Position numbers and translations under genes: made by a program
Shown: positions 54,443 through 64,000 of the stretch, one piece after another
Layout: each line of letters begins with the position of its first letter
Position numbering within the stretch: the first letter of the stretch is position 1
Notes under the pieces: generated by a model
What the model saw: the letters and a program-made list of their open reading frames with translations, nothing else
Told to the model about the DNA's origin: nothing
Databases searched by the model: none
From: Pseudomonas fluorescens NCIMB 11764
Lineage (GTDB): Bacteria > Pseudomonadota > Gammaproteobacteria > Pseudomonadales > Pseudomonadaceae
Length of the DNA: 64,000 nucleotides
Direction of reading: 5' to 3'
Assembly: GCF_000293885.2 (NCBI RefSeq)
Contig: NZ_CP010945.1
Span: forward strand, 2,190,001 to 2,254,000

Positions 54443-55894
54443 TTACTGCGCGATGGTTTTCACCGAAACCCCACGCTCGATCGGCGTAGACCGACCATAG
54501 ATATCTTCAAACCGCTCGATATCGTCTTCACCCAGATAGCTGCCCGATTGCACTTCGATGATCTCGAGTGGAATCTTGCCCGGGTTGCGCAAACGGTGGA
54601 CCGAAGCAATCGGAATGTAGGTCGACTGGTTTTCAGTCAGCAGAAACACATTCTCATCGCAGGTCACTTCGGCGGTGCCGCTGACCACGATCCAGTGTTC
54701 GGCGCGGTGGTGGTGCATTTGCAGCGACAGGCACGCGCCCGGTTTGACCGAGATGTGCTTGACCTGGAAGCGCCCGCCCATGTCGACCGAGTCGTAGGAG
54801 CCCCACGGACGATAGACTTCGCAGTGGTTCTGGGTTTCGCTGCGACCCTGTTCGTTGAGGGTGTTGACCATCTGTTTCACGCCTTGGACCGAGTCCTTGT
54901 GCGCGATCATCATGGCGTCCTTGGTTTCGACGACCACGATGTTTTCCAGGCCGATCACCGACACCAGTTTGCCATTGCCATGGATCATGCAGTTCTTGCT
55001 GTCCTGAATGACCACGTCGCCTTTGGTGACGTTACCGTTGACGTCTTTGTCATTCACTTCCCACAGCGACGCCCAGCAACCGACATCGCTCCAGCCTGCA
55101 GTGAGCGGTACGACGCAGGCGCGCTGGGTTTTTTCCATGACCGAGTAATCGATGGAATTGTCCGGGCAGCAGGCGAAGGTGGCTTCGTCGATGGTGACCG
55201 TGTCGGCATCCTGTTCGCTGCGCTCAAGGGTCAGCAGGCAGGTGTCGTAGATGTCCGGATCGTGTTTTTTCAGCTCTTCCAGGAAGCGGCTGGCACGGAA
55301 CAGGAACATGCCGCTGTTCCAGAAGTAACCGCCGGACTGGACGAACTCGGTGGCGCGTTTGACGTCAGGTTTTTCAACGAAGTGCGAGACGCGGCTGACG
55401 CCTTCAGGCAGCAGCGAGTCGTTGGTCGACTTGATGTAGCCGTAGCCGGTTTCCGGTTTGGTGGCCGGGACGCCGAACAGCACCATTTCGCCGTTTTCGG
55501 CGGCGACAGTGGCCAGGGCCAGGGCGCGTTGCAGGGCTTTCTGGTCTTCCAGCACGTGGTCGGCTGGCAGCACCAGCATCAGCTCGTCACGACCTTCATT
55601 GACCAGCATCATCGCGGTCAGGGCAACGGCCGGCGCGGTGTTGCGACCGAACGGTTCCATCAGGATGCGCTGGGTGTCCAGTTTACGGTTGGCCAGTTGC
55701 TCGTTGACGATGAAACGGTGGTCCTTGTTGCAGACCACGATCGGGGTGTCCATGCCTTCGAACACCAGGCGTTCCAGGGTTTGCTGGAACAGCGTGTGTT
55801 CGCCGGTCAGGGCGAGGAATTGCTTAGGGAACTGCTTACGGGAAAGCGGCCAAAGACGTGAGCCACTACCACCTGACAAGATCACCGGAATCAT
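54443..55894 (-). CDS. algA: Bifunctional mannose-6-phosphate isomerase / GDP-mannose pyrophosphorylase
   Basis: A 483-aa type II PMI-GMP enzyme. It supplies mannose-6-phosphate and GDP-mannose for alginate. Visible: pyrophosphorylase signature GGSGSRLWPLSRKQFPKQF (residues 8-26), FVEKPDVKRATEFV, and the C-terminal cupin isomerase domain with LQMHHHRAEHWIVVSG. Last gene of the alginate operon; terminator follows. Confidence 0.96.
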   Translation of the reverse strand: MIPVILSGGSGSRLWPLSRKQFPKQFLALTGEHTLFQQTLERLVFEGMDTPIVVCNKDHRFIVNEQLANRKLDTQRILMEPFGRNTAPAVALTAMMLVNEGRDELMLVLPADHVLEDQKALQRALALATVAAENGEMVLFGVPATKPETGYGYIKSTNDSLLPEGVSRVSHFVEKPDVKRATEFVQSGGYFWNSGMFLFRASRFLEELKKHDPDIYDTCLLTLERSEQDADTVTIDEATFACCPDNSIDYSVMEKTQRACVVPLTAGWSDVGCWASLWEVNDKDVNGNVTKGDVVIQDSKNCMIHGNGKLVSVIGLENIVVVETKDAMMIAHKDSVQGVKQMVNTLNEQGRSETQNHCEVYRPWGSYDSVDMGGRFQVKHISVKPGACLSLQMHHHRAEHWIVVSGTAEVTCDENVFLLTENQSTYIPIASVHRLRNPGKIPLEIIEVQSGSYLGEDDIERFEDIYGRSTPIERGVSVKTIAQ

Positions 55895-56019
55895 GTTGTT
55901 ACTCCTTGAAAATCGTATGGGTCAGAGCTACTGCGTTCTGTCGTTTCACTCTTGTTCTTATTCCGTAGCCCGACTGACGACCCGGTCCCACAGGGGGACG
56001 GGGTCAATCAGGCAAATTT

Positions 56020-56676
56020 TTAGCGCGTCGAAACCGGGCGTTTTACCCAGACTGGCGACAGGCTGCTGCCGTTGCCGGTGACGTACAGCACCGCCGCTTC
56101 ACCGCGTTCCAGGGCAACCGGCTTCACGTCGCCCACTTTCGTGGCGCCATCGTATAGCGCCAGGCTGACTTTGACCGGGTTGATTTCACGCTCGCCACGG
56201 CCCTTGGCGGCCACGGATGGCACCACTTCGGTCTTGCCGTCAGCGGTTTTCAGGGTCAAGGCCTTGTCACTCAGGTTCTGTACCCGAACCAGGGATTTCT
56301 GCTTGTTCTTGAACGGCGGCTCTTCGATCAGTTGTGGCGCGCCGCTGGCGTTGTTGACCAGGGTGTAATAGTGATCACCGGCCAGTTTCACCGGCAGGGT
56401 CTGGCTGCCGACCTTGGCGCTGTAGTCGCCGCCCGGCATGAAGCTGAAGTCGGTGCTGGACAGCGGCGCGACGTCGGCCAGGTTGGTGCTGCCGACGGTG
56501 GCGCTGACTTCAGCGTTGCCGGCGTTGTAGACACGCACGAAGCTCGAGCCTTTCGGTGCGGTCGGGCCGTAGAGCGCGGAATCACCACCGGCGAAGGCGT
56601 TCATGGAAAGGACGCTGAAGGTCGCGGCCAGAGCGAAGGTCTTGGCGAGACGGCGAGGAGTAGTAGTGAAAGTCAT
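56020..56676 (-). CDS. algF: Alginate O-acetylation protein AlgF
   Basis: A 218-aa periplasmic protein with a signal peptide (to about residue 29, MNAFAGGD) and a beta-rich AlgF domain (SSFVRVYNAGNAEVSATVGSTNLADV). It is required for O-acetylation together with AlgI and AlgJ; its mechanism is not fully settled. It lies 14 bases after algJ, and a gap of about 125 bases separates it from algA. Confidence 0.94.
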   Translation of the reverse strand: MTFTTTPRRLAKTFALAATFSVLSMNAFAGGDSALYGPTAPKGSSFVRVYNAGNAEVSATVGSTNLADVAPLSSTDFSFMPGGDYSAKVGSQTLPVKLAGDHYYTLVNNASGAPQLIEEPPFKNKQKSLVRVQNLSDKALTLKTADGKTEVVPSVAAKGRGEREINPVKVSLALYDGATKVGDVKPVALERGEAAVLYVTGNGSSLSPVWVKRPVSTR

Positions 56677-56690
56677 GGTGTACCTCTCTT

Positions 56691-57866
56691 TCAGTTTTGC
56701 GCCCGGTCGGGCGTCTCGGATTTAGTGTTTGCGGCTACGTTTTGTTGGCGAGCGCCGGCTTCTTTGAGCTCTGCGACCCACTGCGGGTCGGCGTCGCCGA
56801 TTTCGTTGTTCACAGGCAGATAACGTTCAGGAAACTCCCAGATCAGCACTTGTGGCGGGCTGTTCTTGAAAGCATCGCTTTTCAGGTAGCTGAGCATCGG
56901 CAGAATCGGTCCGTGGCCGTCTTCGGCGTAATTGACCACGTCGCTCTTCAGCGCTTGTTTCAACGCACCGACGAAGTTCCAGTTCGGGTTGGCGCTGTAG
57001 CTGGTGCCGATCAGGGCCACCGGCACTTCGGTGTTGGCGAACAGCGCGTCATCACCGCCAGCCTGATCGTCGGCCACCACGGTGTTGCGTTTCTGCAACG
57101 GCTCGGTCGCCGGCATCAGGTTTTCGAACAGCGGATCGAGTGGCAGGAACAAGCGCAGGTCACCCTTGTGGGTCACGGTTTCTGCCGGCTCGGTGACGAA
57201 GCGCTGAGGCTCGCCGCTGAGCGGGGTTTTTTCGGCAATGGTCTTGGCCAGGGTCTCGGCGGCGATTTGTGCGCCTTCCGGGGTCCAGTGGGTGTCGGTG
57301 CGCAGGAACACTTGCTGACCGTCGAGCTTGGCCTTCAGCAACGGGCCGTACAGGTCGGGGGCGAGGATCTTGTTGGCCGCCACACGGGCGTGGAAGTCCT
57401 CATAGAGGTTGGCGTGAATGCTCGAAGGCTTCTCTTCGCCCAGGTGTTCCGGGTACAGGCGAGTCTTGGCCGGCACAATCGCCATCACCAGTTTCACGCC
57501 TTTGGCTTTCAGTGCCTGGCGTACGCCTTCGACCAGCGCGTAGTTGCCTTGCAGGTTCAGCTCTTCGTTGACGATCGGGTTGAATTCCTCATCGCTGTAC
57601 AACCACTGGTCACGGCCGAGCACGACGCCCGGACGACCTTCGTTGAACAGTTTGAAATCCAGCGCGGCCCAGAGGTTGGTGCCCAGGCGCTTGATCGGGA
57701 ACTCGTCGTCGTAATGCGTTTCCACGGCTTTCGCCCAGCGGCCGTTGAGCACCGTCGCGTCGGCGTTGGTGCTGAAGCCGAGGAAGCTGCGCGTCGACCA
57801 CAGGCCCAGCACCAGCAGGGTCACCATGAACAAGGTGATGTAGAAGATACGTAATGAGCGGGTCAT
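56691..57866 (-). CDS. algJ: Alginate O-acetyltransferase AlgJ
   Basis: A 391-aa SGNH-like acetyltransferase anchored by one N-terminal helix (about 6-28). Catalytic motifs are DTHWTPEG (Asp/His) and GTSYS (Ser). It transfers acetyl to O-2/O-3 of mannuronate in the periplasm with acetyl supplied through AlgI. Its stop is 14 bases before algF. Confidence 0.94.
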   Translation of the reverse strand: MTRSLRIFYITLFMVTLLVLGLWSTRSFLGFSTNADATVLNGRWAKAVETHYDDEFPIKRLGTNLWAALDFKLFNEGRPGVVLGRDQWLYSDEEFNPIVNEELNLQGNYALVEGVRQALKAKGVKLVMAIVPAKTRLYPEHLGEEKPSSIHANLYEDFHARVAANKILAPDLYGPLLKAKLDGQQVFLRTDTHWTPEGAQIAAETLAKTIAEKTPLSGEPQRFVTEPAETVTHKGDLRLFLPLDPLFENLMPATEPLQKRNTVVADDQAGGDDALFANTEVPVALIGTSYSANPNWNFVGALKQALKSDVVNYAEDGHGPILPMLSYLKSDAFKNSPPQVLIWEFPERYLPVNNEIGDADPQWVAELKEAGARQQNVAANTKSETPDRAQN

Positions 57867-57877
57867 GGTCAGATCCC

Positions 57878-59443
57878 TCAGAACTGGAAGTAAAGGAACG
57901 GCGAGAAGCTTTGCGCCGAGAGTTTGAAAATCGAGGCGATGAACAGCACCAGTACCAGCGTGCGCATCACGTAACGCGACCAGTCCGCCGTCCAGTAGGC
58001 CGGTTGCACGGTGGCTTCAACGCCGACGGTGTAACCCGGTTCGTGGATGCTGGCCGGGTTGTCGCCCGGTACGGCTTTGATCATTCCAGGCGTTGCGGCA
58101 GCGGGGCCATCGGCCTCGACGTTCACAACAGGCTTGGTCTTCTCAGGCGGCAGGTTGCTGTAGAAGTCACGGATACCGAAGAACGCCAGGGTCATGTAAG
58201 CCACCACCAGGGTCGCCACTTGCAGACCGGTGAGGCTGGCCTGATTGAGTTCCGACAGCGACCATTCGCCAAAGCTGAACATTGCGCCGTACATACGACC
58301 GGCGACGTGCAGGTTTTCCGAGCGGAAGATCACCCAGCCCATGACCACGAGCAGGAACGTCAGTGCCCAGCGGATCGGGTTGATGCTGCGTGGCGAGGTG
58401 TTCAGGCCCAGGGCTTTTTCAATTGCCAGCCACATGCCGTGCCATGCACCCCACACGATGTAAGTGATGTTCGCGCCGTGCCACAGACCACCGAGCAGCA
58501 TGGTCAGGAACAGGTTGCGATAGGTCATCAGCGTGCCTTTGCGGTTACCGCCGAGGGTGATGTACAGGTAGTCACGCAACCAGGTGGACAGGCTGATGTG
58601 CCAGCGACGCCAGAACTCGGTGATCGACTGGCTGATGTACGGCTGCTTGAAGTTTTCCATGAAGCGGAAACCCATCATCAAGCCCAGGCCGATGGCCATG
58701 TCGCTGTAGCCCGAGAAGTCGAAATACAGTTGCGCGGTGTAGGCCAGGGCGCCGAGCCAGGCATCGCCCGTGGTCGGGTTCTGCAAGGCGAAGCAGTGGT
58801 CGGCCACCACCGCGAGGGTGTCGGCGATGAAGACCTTCTTGATGAAACCCTGCATGAACCGCGTGGCACCTTCGGAGAACTTGTCGAGGGTGTGGGTGCG
58901 GTTGTTGAACTGGTCGGCGAGGTCGCGGAAACGCAGCACCGGACCGGCAATCAGGTGCGGGAAGATCGCCACGAACGCCGCGAAGTCGATCAGGTTGCGC
59001 GTTGCCGGGGTGTCACCACGGTAGACGTCGATGATGTAGCTGATGGACTCGAAGATGTAGAACGAGATCCCGATCGGCAACAGCACATGGGTCAGGATGA
59101 ACGGCGACAGACCGACCGAAGTCATCATCGCGTTGATGCTGTCGACGCCGAAGTTGGCGTACTTGAAGTAGCCGAGAATGCACAGGTCGACAGCCACGCC
59201 GAGCAGCAGCCAGCGCTGGGCCGGTTTGGTCCGAACGCCTGCGGCGCCGACTTTGAGGCCGATCCAGTAGTTCCACAGCGTGACGGCGGCGAACAGCGCG
59301 AGGAAGTCCACGCGCCACCAGGCATAGAACACATAGCTGGCGATCAGCAGCAGCAGGTTGCGATAGCGTATTCCGCTCAAGTAATACATGCCGAGAAAGA
59401 TCGGCAGGAACAAGAACAGGAACACGTTGGATGAAAATACCAT
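57878..59443 (-). CDS. algI: Alginate O-acetyltransferase AlgI (MBOAT)
   Basis: A 521-aa MBOAT membrane protein that moves acetyl groups across the inner membrane for AlgJ. The active-site histidine is in LLGGLWHGANITYIVWGAWHG. Multiple hydrophobic helices span the length. The ATG at 59443 follows GGAGAGACCGGG; a REPIN lies upstream between it and algL. Last 11 bases are followed by algJ. Confidence 0.95.
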   Translation of the reverse strand: MVFSSNVFLFLFLPIFLGMYYLSGIRYRNLLLLIASYVFYAWWRVDFLALFAAVTLWNYWIGLKVGAAGVRTKPAQRWLLLGVAVDLCILGYFKYANFGVDSINAMMTSVGLSPFILTHVLLPIGISFYIFESISYIIDVYRGDTPATRNLIDFAAFVAIFPHLIAGPVLRFRDLADQFNNRTHTLDKFSEGATRFMQGFIKKVFIADTLAVVADHCFALQNPTTGDAWLGALAYTAQLYFDFSGYSDMAIGLGLMMGFRFMENFKQPYISQSITEFWRRWHISLSTWLRDYLYITLGGNRKGTLMTYRNLFLTMLLGGLWHGANITYIVWGAWHGMWLAIEKALGLNTSPRSINPIRWALTFLLVVMGWVIFRSENLHVAGRMYGAMFSFGEWSLSELNQASLTGLQVATLVVAYMTLAFFGIRDFYSNLPPEKTKPVVNVEADGPAAATPGMIKAVPGDNPASIHEPGYTVGVEATVQPAYWTADWSRYVMRTLVLVLFIASIFKLSAQSFSPFLYFQF

Positions 59444-59539
59444 CCCGGTCTCTCCATGTTTAACCAACAGTCAAGGGCCGCAGCCCCCCCAAACCCCCCC
59501 ATAGAATTCGGGACGGTTGTATTGCATGTTGCGCACTAG

Positions 59540-59675
59540 CCTGTGGCGAGGGAGCTTGCTCCCGCTGGGGTGCGAAGCGCCCCTGAACCTGATGAACGCG
59601 GTGTGTCAGTCAGTCCGCGTTTACTGGGTTACGACTGCTTCGCAGCCGAGCGGGAGCAAGCTCCCTCGCCACAGG
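59540..59675. repeat. REPIN inside the alginate operon
   Basis: Inverted arms with GTGGCGAGGGAGCTTGCTCC and complement, separated by a 60-base centre, sit between algL and algI in the same transcript. Confidence 0.9.
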
Positions 59676-59690
59676 GGAATACAGTGAACG

Positions 59691-60812
59691 TTAAGAGCCT
59701 TTACCTTTTTCGTTGGCCGGATCGTAGACCTTGGTCAGGTCACCCCCGAGACGGAAGGTCTTGAATGGCTGCATCTCGTGCTTCTTCTCAAGCACATCCG
59801 GCGAGCAGGTGTAGAGCGTGCAGAACGGTTCGAGCCAGGCGAATTTCGAGTCGACCTTGAGGTCGGTCATGTCCTGTTCCTTACCGTTCTTCTTCTCGAA
59901 TTCTTCCGGGTCTTTGACACCCGCGAGCACTCGGTCACCCAGGCGTTTCAATGCGCCGTTGTTTTCCTGACGCAAGTCCACACCGTTGACCTGAGCGAAA
60001 CTGGCGATCATCGCCAATGGCGGCAGGGCATAGTTGTGATAGGCGAGGGCGCGTTGCTGGCGCTTGAGTTCGTTCGGCAGGAAACCCTGGGCGTCGATCT
60101 GATTGGCGCCGACCTTGAATTCCTTCACCGACCAGTCGAACAGGTCGCGGCGGTTGGTGGCGATGGACGTTGCCATCACCGACCAGGCGGACCAGTACGA
60201 GTGGTTGTTGGTTTTTTCCAACGGCAGGTTGTCCCAGTCACTGACCACCTGATCTGCCATTTTGCTGAACCAGGCTTCAATCAACTGCGACTCTTGCTGA
60301 TGGTTGGCCAACGGATGCGAGTCGGAGAATTTCAGGCGCAGGTACGAAGACGCCATGCTGCCCAGCGCCCATTTGCGCATGGACTTGCCGGTGTGGTTGA
60401 AGTCCTTGGACATCAACGCATCGGCCTTGGCCCACGCGGTCAACCAGTTCAGCGTGCATTCGAGCTGTTCCGGGCGACCGTCACGCATGTACTGCATCAC
60501 GCGCTTGCTGGTGCCGCGCTCGATCTTGGTGATGTCGGCGGTGGTGTCGCGGAAGGCTTTTTCCGAGGCTTTGTTCAGGGTCGAACGTGCCTTGTCGGAG
60601 CCTTCGTATTTGCTGCGAAATTGCAGCGAACCGGTGTAGGGCGTCGGCATGGCGTCACAGCCTTCGCTCTTGTCGCCGGTTTTGATTTTTTCGATCGGCG
60701 CGAAGTAACCCTGGGGTGGACGCAGGGGCGCGGCGGCCTGGGTCGCACCGGCAAACATGGCCAGGCTCAACAGGGACGGTGCGATCAATCTTTTCAAAGT
60801 TCGGGTTTGCAT
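59691..60812 (-). CDS. algL: Poly(beta-D-mannuronate) lyase
   Basis: A 373-aa periplasmic alginate lyase with signal peptide (to ...AGATQA). The active-site-type motif [19 protein letters not shown] is present, with the PL5 fold suggested by length and [21 protein letters not shown]. It clears polymer that leaks into the periplasm during synthesis. The ATG at 60812 was chosen by family start; the frame opens earlier. Confidence 0.95.
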   Translation of the reverse strand: MQTRTLKRLIAPSLLSLAMFAGATQAAAPLRPPQGYFAPIEKIKTGDKSEGCDAMPTPYTGSLQFRSKYEGSDKARSTLNKASEKAFRDTTADITKIERGTSKRVMQYMRDGRPEQLECTLNWLTAWAKADALMSKDFNHTGKSMRKWALGSMASSYLRLKFSDSHPLANHQQESQLIEAWFSKMADQVVSDWDNLPLEKTNNHSYWSAWSVMATSIATNRRDLFDWSVKEFKVGANQIDAQGFLPNELKRQQRALAYHNYALPPLAMIASFAQVNGVDLRQENNGALKRLGDRVLAGVKDPEEFEKKNGKEQDMTDLKVDSKFAWLEPFCTLYTCSPDVLEKKHEMQPFKTFRLGGDLTKVYDPANEKGKGS

Positions 60813-60819
60813 GATTGCC

Positions 60820-62268
60820 TCATTGCCCGGCTTGAGCGGTACGTTGCTCAGCGCCTGGGAACACGTTGCGTTTGCAGATTTTCGCTTCGACTTTCTGTGG
60901 CGCGGCACCTGCTTCAGGGCCCTGGACTTCGACGGCCAGCAGATTCTGCGAGGCCCAGTCTTCGTCCGTGCGCAACTCGAAAGCGAAACGCCCGTCGGTT
61001 TCGGAGGTTTCCGGTTTTTCGATCTTGATGTCCTCGTGGCGACCGTTCATGTACCAGAGGGTGGCTTGCAGGGTTTTCACCGACGTATCGGCGAAACGGA
61101 TGTCAACCTGGTGACCGCTGTTTTGCAGGTTCAGGTTCTTGCTGTTGACCATCAATTCGTTCTTGCCCGGTTTCAACGTGGCACTGCCGCTCATCTGTGC
61201 ATCCTTTCCTTCGCAGCCGTTGTCCAGCAGCGCCATCATCTGGCGGTAGATGGTTTCCTGGTCGAGGCGATAGAGCGGCGAGAATTCCCAGATCAGAATC
61301 TTCGGCGGCTTGGTCTGGAACTCTTCGCTGCCCAGGTACTGCAGCATCGAACCTTCCAGGCCACCGCCAGGGAACGCCACGTTGAGGATGTCGGCGCCGA
61401 TGGCCTCTTCGAGGAAACCGGCGAAGTTGTAGTTCTTGCCACTGTGGCTGGTGCCGACCAGGGTGATCTCGGGATTGCCGGAGTCACTGAACAGGTCGCC
61501 GTCCGCCGCTTCGCCTTTCGGCTCGGTGGTGAATTGATCCATGTACTGGATCGCGTAGCTGGTGCCACAGAGTTGACCGGCCATGTTGTGTAACGTTCCG
61601 GTCTTGCCCATGCGACCCGACTTATGGCTCTCGAATTCGCGTTTCGGAATGCCGGCAAACTCAGGCAGTTGCTTGATTTTCTCACCGACGATTTTCGCCG
61701 TGCGCTGGGCGCCATACGGCGTCCAGTGCTGATCGCCGCGGAAGTAGAAGTCGTGGGCGGGCAGGGTGTCGGGCAGCGATTCGTTGGTCAGCGGCGACAG
61801 GTCTGGCACTACGTAACCCATCTGCTCGAAACGGCCGAGCATGGTCTTGTAGTTCTTCAAAGCCTTGTCGAAATCGAATTTGGCCTTGTCTTCCGGATTG
61901 AGCTTGTTGCGGTTCACCAGGCCACGCGTGGGTTGATAAACAACGACGAGCTCCACGCCTTTGCTCTTGAACGCATCGTGCAGTTCTTTCATGCGTTTGT
62001 AGCCGGCGGGGGTGGTGTTGAATTCGGTGCGCAAGTCTTCCTGCGTACGGAACAGCCAGTCGCCCTGGGCCTGCACCAGCGTGGTGAAGTTCTGCTGATA
62101 ACGCGTGGTGTAGTTCTTCGCGTCGTGGGCTTCGGGGCACAGGTTGCAGCACGGTTCGGCGCTGAAGCTCGGTGCCTTGACTTCATCGGCACGGACGCCA
62201 GCGCTGGCTGCGAGAATGCCGGCGGTCAGGGCCGACAAGCTGAGTAATTTGATCAAGTGTGGGTGCAT
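60820..62268 (-). CDS. algX: Alginate biosynthesis protein AlgX
   Basis: A 482-aa periplasmic SGNH-type acetyltransferase with a C-terminal carbohydrate-binding module. Signal peptide to about residue 27. Catalytic motifs: [12 protein letters not shown] (Asp/His) and [15 protein letters not shown] (Ser). It acetylates and is part of the secretion complex. Lies between algG and algL with 10- and 7-base gaps. Confidence 0.95.
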   Translation of the reverse strand: MHPHLIKLLSLSALTAGILAASAGVRADEVKAPSFSAEPCCNLCPEAHDAKNYTTRYQQNFTTLVQAQGDWLFRTQEDLRTEFNTTPAGYKRMKELHDAFKSKGVELVVVYQPTRGLVNRNKLNPEDKAKFDFDKALKNYKTMLGRFEQMGYVVPDLSPLTNESLPDTLPAHDFYFRGDQHWTPYGAQRTAKIVGEKIKQLPEFAGIPKREFESHKSGRMGKTGTLHNMAGQLCGTSYAIQYMDQFTTEPKGEAADGDLFSDSGNPEITLVGTSHSGKNYNFAGFLEEAIGADILNVAFPGGGLEGSMLQYLGSEEFQTKPPKILIWEFSPLYRLDQETIYRQMMALLDNGCEGKDAQMSGSATLKPGKNELMVNSKNLNLQNSGHQVDIRFADTSVKTLQATLWYMNGRHEDIKIEKPETSETDGRFAFELRTDEDWASQNLLAVEVQGPEAGAAPQKVEAKICKRNVFPGAEQRTAQAGQ

Positions 62269-62278
62269 AAGATTATCC

Positions 62279-63850
62279 TCAGTCCCGCATTTCGGTCTGG
62301 CGTTCGACAGGGTCGATCAGCACGGCTTTCTGCTGGCGTACCAGCAGGTCGAGAATTTCATCCTGACGCTCGCCGAGAATCCCGTTGAAGCTGATGCCGC
62401 TGGATTTGGTCGGGGCGAGCATGGACACGCGATACAGCTCGACGCTCAGCGGCGAGTCGATGGACAGCGGCCCGCTGCCGTTACCGGCCAGTTCGCCGCC
62501 GACGATGATCAGCGACACCTGGGCGTCGAACGGGTCGAGCTTGATGTCGCGGTCGGTGTCGGTCAGGTCCTTGATGTGGCCGTAGACGCCGGTCAGCCCG
62601 TTGGCCATGGCCAGGTTTTCGTAGAGGCGGATGTTCACGCTGTTACGAATACGGATGCCGTGGCGACGGTTGCTGATCACCTTGTTGGCCCACAGCAGGT
62701 TGTCGGCACTCTCGTAGAGGGTGATGCCGTCGGTGTGGTTCTTGTAGATCTCGTTGTAGGCGATGACGTTGTTGACGCTGTTACGGTCGATCACCAGGCC
62801 CGACAACTTGTTGTCGTAGCTGCGGTTGTTGAAGATGAAGCTGTCGTTGACCTCACGGGAAATGATGATCCCGTGCTTCTTCTTGGTCCCGTAGACGGTG
62901 TTGTCGGCGATGATCAGACCGTGGGAACGGTCATGCGGGTCAATGCCGTAGACGATGTTGTCTTTGTAGGTGTTGCCCTTGACCACGAAGTCGCGGGTTT
63001 CGTAGCAGTAGAAGCCGTACCACATGTCCGAGAACTCGGAGCCGACGATCCAGCCGCTCGGTTCAGGGCGCTTGAGCACCTTGGCCATGTTCGGCGTGTA
63101 CTGGGAAATACTCACGCCGTAGGACTTACTGTTGGCGTAACCGAAACTGGCGATCTTGCTGTTGGCGATGTAGGTCTGGGTGCCGCCCCAGGACAGCAGG
63201 AACGGACGGAATTCTTTCGGCGACTTGAAGGCCGCCGGGCCGTTTGCCTTCTCGCTCCAGCCCGTGATTTTGGTATCACGCACAAACAGCTGACCGTCGT
63301 TGACCAGGAATGAACCGGCCTCTTGGGACAGGCGCAATTCCTGGGTCTGCTTGTCGATTTCCAGGATGCCTTTCTCACCGACCACGATCGGCAACTTCGC
63401 CAGGAACACGCCCGGCGAGGTTTCGCTGAAGTACTGCTTGGGCAGCTTCTTGGTCAGGTCCTTGAGGTTCATGTAGCCGTCGTCGATGAAAATCGCCTGC
63501 GGGATGCCGTGCTGACGCACCACCCATTCGGCCATTTTGTTATCGCCGCCGATGAAGTCCTTCAGAGCGTTTTCCTGCATCATCCGGCGTACGCTGATCT
63601 TGCCGGCCTTGGTGCGCACGACTTTCGCAGCGATGGCTTCGGCGGTGTAGCCGGAGGTGTCTGGCAGTTTCGGTTTTTCCAGCTCCAGCGGCGCGGTTGG
63701 CGCGCTGCTGACGGTGTAGGTCTTGGCCTGCTGCAATTCCTTGGCCGTGGTGACCGGCTTGACCGGTTCCACATTGGCGAAGCACGCCGAGCTTGCCAGC
63801 AGCATCGCGCCGGCCAGCAAGGTCAGTGAGCCTCTCTTCGGACTGTTCAT
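62279..63850 (-). CDS. algG: Mannuronan C-5 epimerase
   Basis: A 523-aa periplasmic epimerase converting mannuronate to guluronate in the polymer. Signal peptide to about residue 27 (LLASSACFA). A right-handed beta-helix is indicated by the repeated asparagine-rich rungs, and the catalytic motif DPHDRSHGLIIADN is present. The ATG at 63850 has GGGAG upstream; the frame opens 27 bases earlier. Confidence 0.95.
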   Translation of the reverse strand: MNSPKRGSLTLLAGAMLLASSACFANVEPVKPVTTAKELQQAKTYTVSSAPTAPLELEKPKLPDTSGYTAEAIAAKVVRTKAGKISVRRMMQENALKDFIGGDNKMAEWVVRQHGIPQAIFIDDGYMNLKDLTKKLPKQYFSETSPGVFLAKLPIVVGEKGILEIDKQTQELRLSQEAGSFLVNDGQLFVRDTKITGWSEKANGPAAFKSPKEFRPFLLSWGGTQTYIANSKIASFGYANSKSYGVSISQYTPNMAKVLKRPEPSGWIVGSEFSDMWYGFYCYETRDFVVKGNTYKDNIVYGIDPHDRSHGLIIADNTVYGTKKKHGIIISREVNDSFIFNNRSYDNKLSGLVIDRNSVNNVIAYNEIYKNHTDGITLYESADNLLWANKVISNRRHGIRIRNSVNIRLYENLAMANGLTGVYGHIKDLTDTDRDIKLDPFDAQVSLIIVGGELAGNGSGPLSIDSPLSVELYRVSMLAPTKSSGISFNGILGERQDEILDLLVRQQKAVLIDPVERQTEMRD

Positions 63851-63876
63851 GTCAGGAACTCCCTTAGCGGTTCGCA

Positions 63877-64000
63877 TCAGAAGCGCCAGATCACGTCGAC
63901 AAACGCGCGGTGCATGTACGAGTCGACTTCTTTGCCGTAGGCATCGCCTGGCTTGAACACACCGCCACGCAAGCGCACGAGGGCCGAAGGCTCATCGATC
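63877..64000 (-). CDS. algE: Alginate export outer-membrane protein (partial, C-terminal end)
   Basis: The last 41 codons of an outer-membrane protein ending FVDVIWRF, with a C-terminal phenylalanine typical of barrels. Its position directly upstream of algG on the same strand is the algE position in Pseudomonas. The rest lies beyond the window. Confidence 0.88.
   Translation of the reverse strand, partial: IDEPSALVRLRGGVFKPGDAYGKEVDSYMHRAFVDVIWRF

Noticed and set aside
408..59675. Repeated palindromes as a CRISPR array
   Set aside because: Copies are dispersed, paired in inverted orientation and match REP/REPIN structure; no regular spacers.
1..64000. tRNA, rRNA, insertion sequences or prophage genes
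   Set aside because: No tRNA-like cloverleaf, rRNA segment, transposase or phage gene was recognised in the window.

Overview
The window reads as chromosomal DNA of a Pseudomonas of the fluorescens group. The evidence is high-GC coding sequence, many REP/REPIN palindromes (core GTGGCGAGGGAGCTTGCTCCC and its GGATTTATCCC variant), a homogentisate operon with an HmgR-type regulator, a short-LOV photoreceptor next to a LitR/PplR-type MerR regulator, and the distal alginate operon in the canonical algE-G-X-L-I-J-F-A order. No rRNA, tRNA, CRISPR array, prophage or insertion sequence was seen.

Layout. 1-4.6 kb: amine/amino-acid uptake and catabolism, all on the minus strand (PuuB-like FAD oxidoreductase cut by the window edge, one PAAT-type ABC transporter, class III aminotransferase). 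4.8-7.2 kb: HopJ-family and DUF1244 genes, then the tetrahydromonapterin set folM-folE-folX. 7.4-10.8 kb: ABM-domain membrane protein, a MerR/B12-domain-like regulator without the usual B12 ligands, a PilZ-like protein and a short LOV protein (probable light-response module), and a MioC-like flavodoxin. 11-20.8 kb: class II aldolase coupled to an Asp-nucleophile alpha/beta hydrolase, a hydroxyacyl-CoA-type SDR, a DUF1302/DUF1329 pair, a MalT-like LuxR regulator and an AT-rich orphan gene. 20.8-25 kb: hmgR and hmgA-fahA-maiA (homogentisate to fumarate plus acetoacetate), with overlapping palindromes at the promoter. 25-33.4 kb: SirB1-like protein, a Leu/Phe dehydrogenase homologue lacking its second active-site lysine, two unknown coupled genes, an SOS-regulated yebG-like gene, psiE, DUF3509, sdaA with a divergent LysR gene, and an HPF/RaiA-like protein.

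33.6-41 kb: iron acquisition. A Fur box precedes DUF3649, PepSY and DUF3325 membrane proteins, which run into a FecI-type sigma factor, FecR-type regulator and TonB-dependent receptor; an AraC gene converges on them. 41-51.2 kb: EamA transporter, D-2-hydroxyacid dehydrogenase, and a LysR gene divergent from a NodT/FUSC/DUF1656/HlyD aromatic-acid-type efflux set, followed by small enzymes.

51.4-54.2 kb: the most unusual gene, an orphan Tc-toxin C-subunit (TccC-type RHS protein). Its conserved shell is GC-rich, but the end of the core and the roughly 288-residue hypervariable C-terminus are AT-rich and carry a candidate Cys-His-Asp catalytic triad. No TcA, TcB or immunity gene is nearby. 54.4-64 kb: algA, algF, algJ, algI, algL, algX, algG and the 3' end of algE on the minus strand, making, acetylating, epimerising and exporting alginate; a REPIN lies between algL and algI.
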